DNA of 64,000 nt, taken from NCBI RefSeq assembly GCF_900107685.1, contig NZ_FNRQ01000001.1:868001-932000 (forward strand), written 5' to 3'. Source of the DNA: Paraburkholderia sartisoli. GTDB lineage: Bacteria; Pseudomonadota; Gammaproteobacteria; Burkholderiales; Burkholderiaceae. The notes under the pieces are model-generated. The model had not been told where the DNA came from. It searched no databases and worked only from the letters and a program-made list of their open reading frames with translations. Positions 1 through 9,099 of the stretch are shown piece after piece; the first letter of the stretch is position 1, and every line of letters starts with the position of its first letter. The position numbers were made by a program, and so were the translations under genes.

Positions 1-2
1 CC

Positions 3-224
3 GCCACGTCTGCGCTGCAGGCGGGCTGCGACATGGTTTTGATCTGCAACCAGCCCGAAGAAGCCGAAAAGGTGCTGGACGCGCTGCGCTTCACGCCGTC
101 GAAGGAATCGCGCCGGCGGCTGAAGGCTATGCATCCGCGCGGCAAGGCGCTCAAGTGGAGCAAGCTGATGGCCGAGCCCGAATACCAGCAGGCGAAGACA
201 CTGTTGCGCAACACCTTCCCCTGA
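3..224 (+). CDS. nagZ: Beta-N-acetylhexosaminidase NagZ, C-terminal fragment
   Basis: This is the 3' end of a gene that starts before the window; the reading frame is open from base 3. The visible 73 residues include ALQAGCDMVLICNQPEEA and a basic C-terminal tail, which match the end of cytoplasmic family GH3 NagZ. NagZ removes GlcNAc from 1,6-anhydro-muropeptides during cell-wall recycling. The catalytic His/Asp region lies outside the window, so activity cannot be judged. A strong hairpin terminator follows 28 bases after the stop. Identification rests on a short tail, so it is probable rather than certain. Confidence 0.75.
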   Translation, partial: ATSALQAGCDMVLICNQPEEAEKVLDALRFTPSKESRRRLKAMHPRGKALKWSKLMAEPEYQQAKTLLRNTFP

Positions 225-252
225 GACGACGTTCGCGCGCGACAAGCGCGAC

Positions 253-299
253 AAAAAGCCCGCGCCAGTTCATTCACGGTGAACTGGCGCGGGCTTTTT
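253..299. terminator. Bidirectional intrinsic terminator after nagZ
   Basis: A perfect 20-bp inverted repeat (253-272 and 280-299, loop of 7) has an A run at its left foot and a T run at its right foot. It can therefore end transcription of nagZ from the left and of the response regulator gene from the right. Confidence 0.9.
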
Positions 300-325
300 G
301 TCGTTCACCGCGGCGCGGCCACGGG

Positions 326-1708
326 CTAGTTCAGACGCATCCGCTGCAGCTTGTTGTAAAGCGTCTTCGGACTGATGCCGAGCAGCGACGCCGCTCGATG
401 TCGTGTACCGCCCACGGCATCGAGCGTCGCGCGGATCAGCATTTCCTCGACATCCGCGAGCGGCGTGCCGACGGTCACCTGCACGCGACTGCCGTTGAGT
501 TCGCGTGTGCCGGATGCGCCGGTTTCGTCGACGTGCAATGACTCGAGCACGTCGCCCGATGCGACGTACGCGCGCTTCACGCGATCCTGCAATTCGCGGA
601 CGTTGCCCGGCCAGTCATACGCGAGACATTCGCGGATGAAGTTCGGCGCAATCAGCTTTGTCGTCCCGGTGAGGCCGCGGGCATGGGTCTCGTGATTGAG
701 CTGGTCGACGAGCGTCCCGGCGAAGAGTGCCGCATCGTCGCCGCGTTCGCGCAGCGGCGGCAGACTGAGCGCGGCGGCATCCAGGCGTAGCCACAGGTCT
801 TCGTTCAGCGAGCCGTCTGCAACGGCCGCGCGCGGCACCTTGCGGGTCGACGCGATCAGGCGGAAATCGGTCACGAGCTGGTGCGTGCCGCCCACGCGCA
901 CGAACGTCTGCGAATCGAGTGCACGCAGCAGCGCTTCCTGCTGTGGCCGCGGCAACTCGGAGATTTCATCGATGAACAGCGTGCCTCCGCTGGCCTGCTC
1001 GAAGAGGCCCGGTTCGCGTTGATCCGCGCCGCTGAACGCGCCGCGTTCGTGTCCGAAGAGCTGGCTGTCGAGTGGACGGTCGCCCTCTATCGCGGCGGCC
1101 GTCCGGCAGTCGAATACGACGAACGGGCCTTTGCGACGCCGGCTCATCTCGTGCAGCGTGCGCGCGGCCACTTCCTTGCCCGTGCCGGATTCGCCCGAGA
1201 TCAGCACGGCTGCTTCTGTCGGCGCGGTGTGCTCGATCGTGTCGTAGACATGCTGGATCGCGCTGCTGCGGCCGACCATCGAGCCGAACCGGCCCATCTC
1301 ACGCAGCGCCGCGCGCAGCGTCTGAACCTCTTCGGTCAGCTCGTAAGGACGGGGAATGCGCGCGAGCAGGCTGCGCAGACGCGGAATGTTGACCGGCTTC
1401 AGCAGGTAATCCCAGATGCCGTGCCGCAAGCCCTCGATCGCGCTCTCGACGGTCGCGTTGCCGGTCATGACGATGACGGGCAGGGCGCCGCCGGGCGGTT
1501 GCGCGGGCAGATGCTGGAGCAGGTCGAGCCCGCTGCCGTCCGGCAGGTTCAGGTCGACGAGAACGACGTCGGGGATAAAACGCGCAAGCGCGGCTCGGGC
1601 TTCGGCGAGCGTCGTGGCGGTGTCGACGGAGAAACCGTCGGCGGCCAGGATGGCGGACAGGCCGGACAGGCTATTGGGATCGTCTTCGACAATCAGGGCG
1701 TGTGGCAT
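326..1708 (-). CDS. Sigma-54-dependent response regulator (receiver, AAA+, Fis HTH)
   Basis: This 460-residue protein is an NtrC-type transcription activator. It starts with a receiver domain (MPHALIVEDD, then VVLVDLNLPDGSG with the probable phospho-Asp). Next comes the AAA+ domain with Walker A GESGTGKE, the sigma-54 contact loop written GAFSGA instead of the usual GAFTGA, and Walker B GGTLFIDEIS. It ends with a Fis-type helix-turn-helix (GGTRHRAASLLGISPKTLYN). I chose the ATG at 1708 because the receiver starts there; an in-frame ATG at 1750 adds 14 residues of no known domain. No histidine kinase gene is adjacent, so the signal is unknown. Confidence 0.9.
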   Translation of the reverse strand: MPHALIVEDDPNSLSGLSAILAADGFSVDTATTLAEARAALARFIPDVVLVDLNLPDGSGLDLLQHLPAQPPGGALPVIVMTGNATVESAIEGLRHGIWDYLLKPVNIPRLRSLLARIPRPYELTEEVQTLRAALREMGRFGSMVGRSSAIQHVYDTIEHTAPTEAAVLISGESGTGKEVAARTLHEMSRRRKGPFVVFDCRTAAAIEGDRPLDSQLFGHERGAFSGADQREPGLFEQASGGTLFIDEISELPRPQQEALLRALDSQTFVRVGGTHQLVTDFRLIASTRKVPRAAVADGSLNEDLWLRLDAAALSLPPLRERGDDAALFAGTLVDQLNHETHARGLTGTTKLIAPNFIRECLAYDWPGNVRELQDRVKRAYVASGDVLESLHVDETGASGTRELNGSRVQVTVGTPLADVEEMLIRATLDAVGGTRHRAASLLGISPKTLYNKLQRMRLN

Positions 1709-1852
1709 GGCGGACGCACTTTTCAATGGATCGGAAATCCCTGGCGGCACGCGTCTGGTTCAGACATCTCGCGCGTGTCGGCAGGTGCGATGGCAACGGC
1801 CCTGGATCGGGCAAACTTTACTGGCTCTGCGCGTGCCGTGCAGTCGGTGGCG

Positions 1853-2062
1853 TCAGACGTCACCGCGGTGGGCATCGAAAAAGCGACGCACTTCGCGCGC
1901 CGCTTCGTCGCGCGTCTTGCCGTAGCGTTCCTGGATCAGGCCGGTGAGTTTTTCGACACGCCCTTCGGCTTTCGTCAACTCGTCGTCGGTGAGTTCGCCC
2001 CAGGCGGTTTTCGCCTTGCCAATCATCTGTTTCCATTTGCCTTCAGCGATGTCGTTGTTCAT
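1853..2062 (-). CDS. CsbD family stress-response protein
   Basis: This is a 69-residue hydrophilic protein beginning MNNDIAEGKWKQMIGKAK, which is the signature of the CsbD/YjbJ family. These small proteins accumulate under general stress; their biochemical role is not settled. The frame stays open upstream to 2326, but the ATG at 2062 has a good GGAGGGG ribosome site a few bases before it and begins exactly at the family start. The gene stands alone between the response regulator and efp. Confidence 0.85.
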   Translation of the reverse strand: MNNDIAEGKWKQMIGKAKTAWGELTDDELTKAEGRVEKLTGLIQERYGKTRDEAAREVRRFFDAHRGDV

Positions 2063-2250
2063 CTCGCCCCTCCATTTGGAAAAAAGAAAGCCTTGAGGCC
2101 TTATTTCTTCCGTAAGCAGAGAGCGTGCCAAAGAGAAATATTCAGATTTATCAACGATTTGCCTGCTTCGGGCAGGTGCCGGTTGTGTAGACGCCGGAAA
2201 ATTTTCGCGTCGAGCCGGTAAAGTTTGCTTAAACCATACACGGTCGTGCC

Positions 2251-2280
2251 AAAAAGAAAAAGCGCCCCGAGGGGCGCTTT
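2251..2280 (-). terminator. Intrinsic terminator of efp
   Basis: A GC-rich stem (2259-2268 with 2271-2280, tight loop) is followed on the minus strand by a T-rich run (complement of 2251-2258). It lies about 50 bases past the efp stop codon. Confidence 0.8.
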
Positions 2281-2330
2281 TCGCGATTCGCCGCTTCGAA
2301 AAAAAGCGGCGGGGCAGATCCGGCACTCAA

Positions 2331-2888
2331 TCAGGCGCGGCTGCGGTACTCGTGCGTACGGGTATCGATTTCGATCTTGTCGCCGATGCTGCAGAAAAGC
2401 GGCACTTGCAGTTCGAAGCCGGTGTTCAGCTTTGCCGTCTTCAGAACCTTGCCCGACGACGTGTCGCCCTTGACGGCCGGTTCCGTGTACAGAATTTCGC
2501 GGACCAGCGTGGTCGGCAGTTCGACCGAGATCGCCTTTTCGTTGTAGAACACGACTTCGCAAGCCATGCCGTCTTCGAGGTAGTGCAGCGCGTCGCCCAT
2601 CATTTCGGCTTCGACTTCGAACTGGTTGTAGTCGGCGTCCATGAACACGTACATCGGGTCGGCGAAGTACGAGTACGTCACTTCCTTGCGCTCGAGCAGC
2701 ACGACGTCGAACTTGTCGTCGGCCTTGTAGACCGATTCCATGCCTGCGCCCGTCAGCAGGTTCTTGAACTTCATCTTCACGACGGCGGAGTTGCGGCCCG
2801 ATTTGTTGTATTCGGCCTTCTGCACGACCATCGCGTCTGCGCCGATCATCACGACGTTACCGGTGCGGAGTTCCTGTGCGATCTTCAT
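2331..2888 (-). CDS. efp: Elongation factor P
   Basis: EF-P is a 185-residue, three-domain tRNA-shaped protein that relieves ribosome stalling at polyproline stretches. The N-terminal KOW-like domain carries the loop KSGRNSAVV, in which the residue at position 32 is Arg, not Lys. In this EF-P subtype Arg32 is rhamnosylated by EarP, whose gene is the next one upstream on the same strand. Length and the C-terminal OB domains ([21 protein letters not shown]) are normal for the family. The start ATG at 2888 gives the standard [12 protein letters not shown] beginning. Confidence 0.97.
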   Translation of the reverse strand: MKIAQELRTGNVVMIGADAMVVQKAEYNKSGRNSAVVKMKFKNLLTGAGMESVYKADDKFDVVLLERKEVTYSYFADPMYVFMDADYNQFEVEAEMMGDALHYLEDGMACEVVFYNEKAISVELPTTLVREILYTEPAVKGDTSSGKVLKTAKLNTGFELQVPLFCSIGDKIEIDTRTHEYRSRA

Positions 2889-3103
2889 AAAACTGTCCTG
2901 TACGAAATAAGTAGCTTCAACTTTGTGCTCAACGGCATACGACGCAAACGCGTTCGGTGCCCGGCGCGCTTACCCCGGTGCATGTTCCGGGGTTACCCAT
3001 TCAGGCGCATGCGAATGGCGCCGATCTGGAAAAGCGCCGGTTTCAGGCCTGGCGCGTCGCCGTAATCGGGCCGCGCTTGAGTCGTTGGCCGTTGGATAAC
3101 CGC

Positions 3104-4288
3104 TTATTTTAACTGACTTTTTGCAAATCCGGCCAGATTTCCCGCGAGATCGCCGACGCCCGCAAGTTCGTGTGCCCATCCGGCGGCGCGGGCTGCGAAG
3201 GCTGCCCGGTGACGCTGGAATTCCGCCCAGTCCGGCGTGCCCGCGCCGTTCCATGCGTGCCAGAAGCGGGTGAGCGCTTCGCGGGGCGCGTCCGGCAGCG
3301 GGCCGGCATAGTGGGCGAGGGCGGCGTCGAGCTTCGACAGATGGGCGTCGTCGGCTTGCGGATAAATGTGCCAGATGAACGGTTTTTCCGCCCATTGCGC
3401 GCGCACGAACGAATCTTCGCCGCGCACGAAGTTGACGTCACTCGCCCACAGCAACGCGTCGTAGCCGCGCTGGTCGGTGAAGGCGAGCGCGTGGGCGATG
3501 AGGCGCCCACGCCGCGCGTGCGTGCCCGCCATGAACGACGGCAGCCCGAAAAAACGCGCGACCGCGCCCGAAATGCGGCCCTCGGGCACGAGCAGGACGA
3601 TTTCGCCCGGGTTGTCGCGCCATTGTTCGAGGAGGCTGTCGGCGGCCGGGTTTTCGTAGGTGAAGAGCGAGACGACCGTCGCTTCCGGCGCCGGAGGCGG
3701 TGCGCCCGTCGCCTGCTGCCACCATGCGGCGCGCGCGGAGTCTGAAGATTGGAACGCGATGCGGGCCGCGTCGAGCCCGCGTTCTTTCAGGACGCCGCCC
3801 GTTCCCGGGCCTAACCCCGGGAAAAAGAACGTCTTCGTGAGCGCATGGCGCGGATGCGGCGATGGGCGCAGATGGAAGTCGGCGACCCAGTCTTCCGCGC
3901 TCAGATATTCGAGGTTCAGCCAGACCGGCGCGCGCTCACGCCCGGCCATCGCCGCGACATACTCGGGCGGCAGTTCGCAGCCGAACGCCTCGATGACGAC
4001 ATCCGCGATTTCGAGCGTGTCGCCAGCGTGCGACGGCGCGTGCCAGTACACGATCGCGATGCCTTCGATGGACTGGCGCGCGCGCCCCGCGACGAGCGAA
4101 GGGCAAAGCTTCTGGAACGCATGGAGGTCGTCGACGAACACGCGCACCTGCCAGCCGTGTTCCCCTGCGAGTTGCCGCGCAAGGCGCCAGCAGACGCCGA
4201 TGTCGCCGAAATTATCGATGACCGTGCAGAAGATATCGCACGCGATACCGGCGGGCGGAGGGGGACTGGAGACGAGTGGAGCGGACAT
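3104..4288 (-). CDS. earP: EF-P arginine32 rhamnosyltransferase EarP
   Basis: This 394-residue protein uses dTDP-rhamnose to glycosylate Arg32 of EF-P in the cytoplasm. The N-terminal segment CDIFCTVIDNFGDIGVCWRL with the conserved DNFGDIG motif, and the downstream RGEDSFVRAQWAEKPFIWH, are typical of EarP (formerly DUF2331). It lies 215 bases upstream of efp in the same direction, as is usual in betaproteobacteria. The start ATG at 4288 leaves a Pro-rich leader of about 12 residues that may not all be translated. It is divergent from uvrC, and the 110-base gap should hold both promoters. Confidence 0.95.
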   Translation of the reverse strand: MSAPLVSSPPPPAGIACDIFCTVIDNFGDIGVCWRLARQLAGEHGWQVRVFVDDLHAFQKLCPSLVAGRARQSIEGIAIVYWHAPSHAGDTLEIADVVIEAFGCELPPEYVAAMAGRERAPVWLNLEYLSAEDWVADFHLRPSPHPRHALTKTFFFPGLGPGTGGVLKERGLDAARIAFQSSDSARAAWWQQATGAPPPAPEATVVSLFTYENPAADSLLEQWRDNPGEIVLLVPEGRISGAVARFFGLPSFMAGTHARRGRLIAHALAFTDQRGYDALLWASDVNFVRGEDSFVRAQWAEKPFIWHIYPQADDAHLSKLDAALAHYAGPLPDAPREALTRFWHAWNGAGTPDWAEFQRHRAAFAARAAGWAHELAGVGDLAGNLAGFAKSQLK

Positions 4289-4398
4289 GGCGGCCGGCGG
4301 ACGTTGTTCGGACGCACGCGGAATGTTCTAAACTGGCGATTCTAAAGCACTTGCCCCCGATTCCGCGTGCCTGCGCGCGGCGCCCAGCCTGATCCTGC

Positions 4399-6507
4399 AT
4401 GACCGATTCCGACGCATTCGAGCCCAAAAAAATACTGGCCCAACTGCCGCACCTGCCGGGCGTCTACCGCTATTACGACGCGCATGGCGCGGTGCTGTAT
4501 GTCGGCAAGGCGCGCGACCTCAAGAAGCGCGTGTCGAGTTACTTCACGAAGACGCTGCTGTCGCCGCGCATCGCGATGATGGTGACGCGCATCGCGCGCA
4601 TCGAGACGACGGTCACGCGTTCGGAAGCGGAAGCGCTGCTGCTCGAAAACAATCTGATCAAGGCGCTTGCCCCGCGCTACAACATCCTGTTTCGCGACGA
4701 CAAGTCCTATCCGTTCCTGAAGCTGACGGGCCACAAGTTTCCGCGCATGGCGTATTACCGCGGCGCGGTCGACAAGAAAAACCAGTACTTCGGACCGTTC
4801 CCGAGTGCGTGGGCGGTGCGCGAGAGCATCCAGATCCTGCAGCGTGTGTTCCAGTTGCGCACCTGCGAGGACTCCGTGTTCAACAACCGGACGCGGCCCT
4901 GTCTGCTGCATCAGATCCAGCGCTGCACCGCGCCGTGCGTCAACGCGATCAGCGAGGACGACTACACGCGCGACGTCGCGAACGCGTCGCGCTTCCTGCT
5001 CGGCCAGCAGAAAGAAGTGATGCAGGAACTCGAACAGAAGATGCATGCGTTCGCCGTCGATCTGAAGTTCGAACAGGCGGCGGCGGTGCGTAACCAGATG
5101 AGCTCGCTCTCGACCGTGCTGCATCAGCAGGCGATCGAAACCGGCAGCGAGAGCGACGTCGATATTCTGGCGGTCGTCGCGCTGGGCGGGCGCGTGTGCG
5201 TGAATCTCGCGATGGTGCGCGGCGGGCGCCATCTCGGCGACAAGGCGTATTTCCCGACGCATGTCGAAGCCGCGCTGACGGCTGCCGAAGGCGGCCTCGT
5301 CGCGGAAAGCGCCGACGCGGCGTTGACCGCGCCGGCTGTTGCGATCGAAGCCGATGCGCTGGATGTATCGGATGCACTCGTCATGGCGCAGGCACTTCCC
5401 GCCGAAACGGATACCGAAGCCGATACAGATACGGACGCAGGCGACACGCCACGCGGCCAGGGCATCGAAGGCGAGGTGCTCGACGCGTTTATCGCGCAGC
5501 ACTATCTCGGCAACCGGATTCCGCCGGTGCTCGTCGTGAGCCACGCGCCTGCCAATCGCGAGCTGATCGGTCTCCTGAACGAACAGGCGGGCCACAAGGT
5601 CACGCTGCTGCGACAACCGCAGGGCCAGAAGCGTGTCTGGCTCGCGATGGCCGTGCAGAATGCGCGGCTCGCGCTTGCGCGGCTGCTTTCGGAGCAGGGC
5701 TCGCAACAGGCGCGCACGCGTGCGCTCGCCGACACGCTGGGTCTCGAATGCGAAGACCTCGCGCATCTGCGCATCGAATGCTTCGACATCAGTCACACGA
5801 TGGGCGAGGCCACGCAGGCGTCGTGCGTCGTGTATCACCATCACAAGATGCAGTCGGGCGAGTACCGGCGCTACAACATCACCGGCATCACGCCCGGTGA
5901 CGATTACGCCGCGATGCGTCAAGTCCTGACGCGCCGCTACGAGAAGATGGTCGCACAGGCCGCGCAGAACGCCGCCGATGAAGCAGCCACGCTGCAATCT
6001 GAAAACGCCACCGGTCCAGCCGTCACGCCCGATGCCGCCGAACCCGTCGCCGCGGGTGGCACGCTGCCGACGATCGTGCTGATCGACGGCGGCAAGGGCC
6101 AGGTCGAAATCGCGCGCCAGGTGTTTACGGAACTCGGGCTCGACACCGACATGCTGGTTGGCGTCGCGAAAGGCGAAGGGCGCAAGGTGGGCCTCGAGAC
6201 GCTGATCTTCGTGGGCGGCCGCCCGCCGCTCGAACTCGGCAAGGAAAGCGCCGCGCTGATGCTCGTCGCGCAGATCCGCGACGAAGCGCACCGGTTCGCG
6301 ATCACCGGCATGCGCGCGAAACGCGGCAAGACGCGGCAGACGTCGCGGCTCGAGGAACTCGAGGGCGTGGGCGCGAAACGTCGTCAGCGGCTGCTCGCGC
6401 GGTTTGGCGGGCTGCGTGGCGTGGTGGCGGCGAGCGTCGACGATCTGGCGAGCGTCGAGGGCATTTCGCAGGCGCTTGCCGAGCAGATTTACCGCCAGTT
6501 GCACTGA
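4399..6507 (+). CDS. uvrC: Excinuclease ABC subunit C
   Basis: UvrC makes both incisions in nucleotide excision repair, acting with UvrA and UvrB. The 702 residues show a GIY-YIG nuclease domain ([18 protein letters not shown]), a UVR helix hairpin that binds UvrB (near 200-235), the RNase H-like 5' nuclease ([15 protein letters not shown]) and C-terminal helix-hairpin-helix repeats. It is about 90 residues longer than the Escherichia coli protein. The extra length sits in two Ala/Glu/Asp/Thr-rich inserts, near residues 291-354 and 518-555, which look like flexible linkers. pgsA follows closely on the same strand, as in many proteobacteria. Confidence 0.97.
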   Translation: MTDSDAFEPKKILAQLPHLPGVYRYYDAHGAVLYVGKARDLKKRVSSYFTKTLLSPRIAMMVTRIARIETTVTRSEAEALLLENNLIKALAPRYNILFRDDKSYPFLKLTGHKFPRMAYYRGAVDKKNQYFGPFPSAWAVRESIQILQRVFQLRTCEDSVFNNRTRPCLLHQIQRCTAPCVNAISEDDYTRDVANASRFLLGQQKEVMQELEQKMHAFAVDLKFEQAAAVRNQMSSLSTVLHQQAIETGSESDVDILAVVALGGRVCVNLAMVRGGRHLGDKAYFPTHVEAALTAAEGGLVAESADAALTAPAVAIEADALDVSDALVMAQALPAETDTEADTDTDAGDTPRGQGIEGEVLDAFIAQHYLGNRIPPVLVVSHAPANRELIGLLNEQAGHKVTLLRQPQGQKRVWLAMAVQNARLALARLLSEQGSQQARTRALADTLGLECEDLAHLRIECFDISHTMGEATQASCVVYHHHKMQSGEYRRYNITGITPGDDYAAMRQVLTRRYEKMVAQAAQNAADEAATLQSENATGPAVTPDAAEPVAAGGTLPTIVLIDGGKGQVEIARQVFTELGLDTDMLVGVAKGEGRKVGLETLIFVGGRPPLELGKESAALMLVAQIRDEAHRFAITGMRAKRGKTRQTSRLEELEGVGAKRRQRLLARFGGLRGVVAASVDDLASVEGISQALAEQIYRQLH

Positions 6508-6641
6508 TCCCGCGGCGGATACCCGCGCCGCGAAACCGCGTGGCGACGGACCGAAGCGGGCGCGCCGCGCGCCCCTTTGCTTGTGGCATGTCCGGCGACA
6601 CGGCACAATTGCATCTCCCTTGTCTGACGTGGCCCCCGCCC

Positions 6642-7235
6642 ATGCCGTTTAATTTTCCGATTTTCCTGACGTGGCTGCGGATCGTCCTGATCCCGCTCGT
6701 CGTGGGCGTCTTCTATCTGAACGACTCGATGATGAGCCTCGCGCACCGCAATCTCGCGGCCGCGGTGATCTTCATCCTGGCGGCGCTGACCGACTGGTTC
6801 GACGGCTATCTCGCACGTAAATGGAACCAGACGTCGGCGTTCGGCGCGTTTCTCGATCCGGTGGCCGACAAGCTGATGGTGACCGCCGCGCTCCTCGTGC
6901 TCGTTCAGCTTGCACGGCTCGACGCGGCGATCGCGCTCGTGATTGTCGGCCGCGAGATCGCGATTTCCGCGCTGCGCGAGTGGATGGCGCAGATCGGTGC
7001 GTCGAAAAGCGTCGCGGTGAATTCGCTCGGCAAGTTCAAGACCGCGTGCCAGATGGTCGCCATCCCGATGCTGCTGTTGTGGGAGCCGGTGCCGCTTGTC
7101 GCGGGGTTTTCTATCGATACGCGTATATGGGGCTGCTGGCTGATCTATCTCGCCGCCGTGCTGACCATCTGGTCGATGCTGTACTACATGAAGCTTGCAT
7201 GGCCGCAGATTCGTGAGCGAGGCGGGATCGTTTAA
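6642..7235 (+). CDS. pgsA: CDP-diacylglycerol-glycerol-3-phosphate 3-phosphatidyltransferase
   Basis: PgsA is an inner-membrane enzyme that makes phosphatidylglycerol phosphate, the first committed step to PG and cardiolipin. The 197-residue product has several membrane helices and the CDP-alcohol phosphotransferase motif, seen as DWFDGYLARKW followed by GAFLDPVADK. I used the ATG at 6642 (MPFNFPIFLTWLR), the family start; the frame is open 102 bases further upstream without a credible leader. It follows uvrC by 134 bases and precedes the tRNA cluster. Confidence 0.95.
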   Translation: MPFNFPIFLTWLRIVLIPLVVGVFYLNDSMMSLAHRNLAAAVIFILAALTDWFDGYLARKWNQTSAFGAFLDPVADKLMVTAALLVLVQLARLDAAIALVIVGREIAISALREWMAQIGASKSVAVNSLGKFKTACQMVAIPMLLLWEPVPLVAGFSIDTRIWGCWLIYLAAVLTIWSMLYYMKLAWPQIRERGGIV

Positions 7236-7264
7236 TTCGCGTGCAATCTCCCGTTGGAAAGGGG

Positions 7265-7293
7265 TTGACACGTTTCAGCGCCTTGTACATAAT
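7265..7293 (+). promoter_or_regulatory. Sigma-70 promoter of the tRNA-Gly genes
   Basis: A perfect -35 TTGACA (7265-7270), a 17-base spacer and a -10 CATAAT (7288-7293) lie about 45 bases before the first tRNA-Gly. This is a near-consensus vegetative promoter in the expected place for a stable RNA operon. Confidence 0.8.
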
Positions 7294-7339
7294 CTCGTCT
7301 CTCCGGTGCAAGCGGTTCTGCAGCGGAAGGCAGCAAAAT

Positions 7340-7415
7340 GCGGGAGTAGCTCAGTTGGTAGAGCGCAACCTTGCCAAGGTTGAGGTCGCGAGTTCGAGCC
7401 TCGTCTCCCGCTCCA
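7340..7415 (+). tRNA. tRNA-Gly (anticodon GCC), copy 1
   Basis: This 76-base cloverleaf has acceptor GCGGGAG paired with CTCCCGC, an anticodon loop TTGCCAA reading GGC/GGU glycine codons, the T-loop TTCGAGC and an encoded 3' CCA. It is identical to the copy 63 bases downstream. Confidence 0.97.
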
Positions 7416-7478
7416 GATTTTGAAGCAGCGTTTTGCAGTAATGAAAGTGGCAACGCGTTGCTGGCAGTGAAGTACAAC

Positions 7479-7554
7479 GCGGGAGTAGCTCAGTTGGTAG
7501 AGCGCAACCTTGCCAAGGTTGAGGTCGCGAGTTCGAGCCTCGTCTCCCGCTCCA
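7479..7554 (+). tRNA. tRNA-Gly (anticodon GCC), copy 2
   Basis: This is a second, identical 76-base tRNA-Gly(GCC) with encoded CCA. The same promoter upstream of copy 1 probably serves both. The spacers around the two copies differ, so the identity is confined to the tRNA itself. Confidence 0.97.
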
Positions 7555-7562
7555 TACACAAG

Positions 7563-7584
7563 GGGAAGCAGTGCTTCCCTTTTT
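7563..7584 (+). terminator. Small terminator-like hairpin after tRNA-Gly copy 2
   Basis: GGGAAGC (7563-7569) and GCTTCCC (7573-7579) flank a 3-base loop and are followed by TTTTT. It may end part of the transcription before tRNA-Cys, or act only as a processing stem. Confidence 0.55.
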
Positions 7585-7666
7585 GTTTGGAAGGCCGGTT
7601 GGCCATCGCACAAATCTGCGAATCGTCAAAATGCAGCGCGTTTTCACGGTTCGGCAGTCCGCTTAC

Positions 7667-7740
7667 GGCGCGATAGCAAAGCGGTTATGCAGCGGCCTGC
7701 AAAGCCGTTTAGGCCGGTTCGACTCCGGCTCGCGCCTCCA
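7667..7740 (+). tRNA. tRNA-Cys (anticodon GCA)
   Basis: This 74-base cloverleaf has acceptor GGCGCGA paired with TCGCGCC, an anticodon loop CTGCAAA containing GCA, and an encoded CCA. It is the third tRNA of the cluster and lies just before a strong terminator. Confidence 0.95.
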
Positions 7741-7746
7741 GCAGTG

Positions 7747-7785
7747 AAAAAGAAAAGCCCCGAAAAATCGGGGCTTTTCTTTTTT
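7747..7785. terminator. Terminator of the tRNA cluster
   Basis: A 17-bp inverted repeat (7747-7763 and 7768-7784, loop AAAA) with A-rich left and T-rich right feet closes the tRNA operon. It could also stop transcription coming from the right. Confidence 0.9.
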
Positions 7786-7873
7786 CCGCGCGCTCTTCCT
7801 TCCTTCGACGCGGATCAATCCAAAGCAGTACGACGCGAAGTGTCATGCTGGCTTCGCACGCGCATTCGAAACA

Positions 7874-8311
7874 TCAGTGATGTTCCTTGTATTCAGTCCG
7901 CGGTTCAGGCGTGGCGCGCACCTTCGCATACTGGAACGCCGGCAACGCCTTGATCGCGGCTTTCGTCGCGCCGTGCAGCGTCAGCTTGCCGTCGACGAAA
8001 TCGAGTTGTTCGATCGGAATCGCCACATCGTGATGCGACACGCCAAGGAACTGCTGGGCGGCGATGATCGCGAACGAAACCGACGCATCCGGTGCGACGA
8101 TGATGTCGTGAATCACGCCGACGCGCTGTCCTTCTTCGTTATAGACCGGTTTGTTCAAGATCGACTTGCGCACGCTCCAGCCCTGCAGAATGGCCTGCGA
8201 GACCTCCACGCTGATGCCGAGCGGCTGCGTGCCGGCCACCTGCGCCTGCGCTTGCGTGACTGCGAATCCGAGCGACGACACGATCAATGCGGCGATGAGT
8301 TTCGATTTCAT
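7874..8311 (-). CDS. Exported PRC-barrel domain protein
   Basis: The 145-residue product begins with a Sec signal peptide (MKSKLIAALIVSSLGFAV, cleavage likely after AQAQ, near residue 24). The mature part holds a PRC-barrel-like fold, seen in SILNKPVYNEEGQRVGVIHD with the following FAIIAAQQFLGV. PRC barrels bind RNA or proteins in the cytoplasm, but exported versions like this one are common in Burkholderiaceae and have no defined role. The protein ends in a charged tail with EYKEHH. It is a single gene convergent with the tRNA cluster. Confidence 0.75.
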   Translation of the reverse strand: MKSKLIAALIVSSLGFAVTQAQAQVAGTQPLGISVEVSQAILQGWSVRKSILNKPVYNEEGQRVGVIHDIIVAPDASVSFAIIAAQQFLGVSHHDVAIPIEQLDFVDGKLTLHGATKAAIKALPAFQYAKVRATPEPRTEYKEHH

Positions 8312-8552
8312 GTTGTTCCTTGTTGAGGGAATCGGGCGATCAGGGACCGTTCAGGTCTTCGACGATTCTGCCGTGTTTTTTTATTTACTGCAGTTTGCCT
8401 GCAAGTTGACGCGCTGACGCGCCTCGCAACAGGCCAGCGATCGGCGGACAACGGGACACCCGCAAAGGCGACGCCACATTAGCCTTCAGGCGCGCGGCGC
8501 GGCATAATTCGGCTTTGATGTGCGCGCAAGCGCCTCCTCGAAGCAGATTGAT

Positions 8553-9032
8553 ATGGATCAGCCTTTGCCGCAACCGATGATCGAATGGCGCTGGAAAGCC
8601 TTCGATGACCTGACCCCCGCCGAGGTCTACGACATGCTGGCCGCGCGTAGCGCGGTCTTCGTCGTCGAGCAGAATTGCCTGTATGGGGACATCGACGGCC
8701 TCGACACCGGGGCCTGGCATCTCCTTGCGTACGGTCCGGGCGCGCCGCGCGCGAAGCTCGCCGGTTACCTCCGCGTGCTCCTGCCGGACGAAAGCGAAAC
8801 CGATATCCGTATCGGCCGCGTGCTGACCACCGCGGATTTTCGCGGCCAGGGGCTGGGCACGAAAATGCTCGAACGCGCGCTCGAACATATCGCCACGCAA
8901 TGGCCGACCACGCCGATCCGTCTGCATGCGCAGGCGCATCTGCAGCCGTTTTACGGCGCGTTCGGCTTCGAGGCGATTTCAGACGTCCACGAAGAGGACG
9001 GCATCCCGCACATCTGGATGCGCTCCGCCTGA
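8553..9032 (+). CDS. elaA: ElaA-type GNAT N-acetyltransferase
   Basis: This 159-residue cytoplasmic protein has the ElaA pattern: an N-terminal block YDMLAARSAVFVVEQNCLY, the acetyl-CoA loop RVLTTADFRGQGLGTKML (R/Q-x-x-G-x-G/A), and a C-terminal QPFYGAFGFEAISDVHEEDG. GNAT enzymes transfer acetyl groups to amines, but the substrate of ElaA is not known. I chose the ATG at 8553; ATG at 8577 would also be possible and neither has a strong ribosome site. The gene is convergent with ctaG. Confidence 0.85.
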   Translation: MDQPLPQPMIEWRWKAFDDLTPAEVYDMLAARSAVFVVEQNCLYGDIDGLDTGAWHLLAYGPGAPRAKLAGYLRVLLPDESETDIRIGRVLTTADFRGQGLGTKMLERALEHIATQWPTTPIRLHAQAHLQPFYGAFGFEAISDVHEEDGIPHIWMRSA

Positions 9033-9099
9033 GCAAAATGCGATTCGTCTGGGCAGGACGCGCTCAACCTGAGCCAGGCGCGTCGCGAATCGCGCCGTC

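Noticed and set aside
4342-6606. 754-residue minus-strand frame opposite uvrC
   Set aside because: The product is Arg/His-rich shadow sequence with no motif; uvrC is unambiguous.
7340-7554. Twin tRNA-Gly genes as a possible mobile-element attachment scar
   Set aside because: Identity stops at the tRNA ends and no integrase or phage gene is nearby; simple tRNA duplication explains it.
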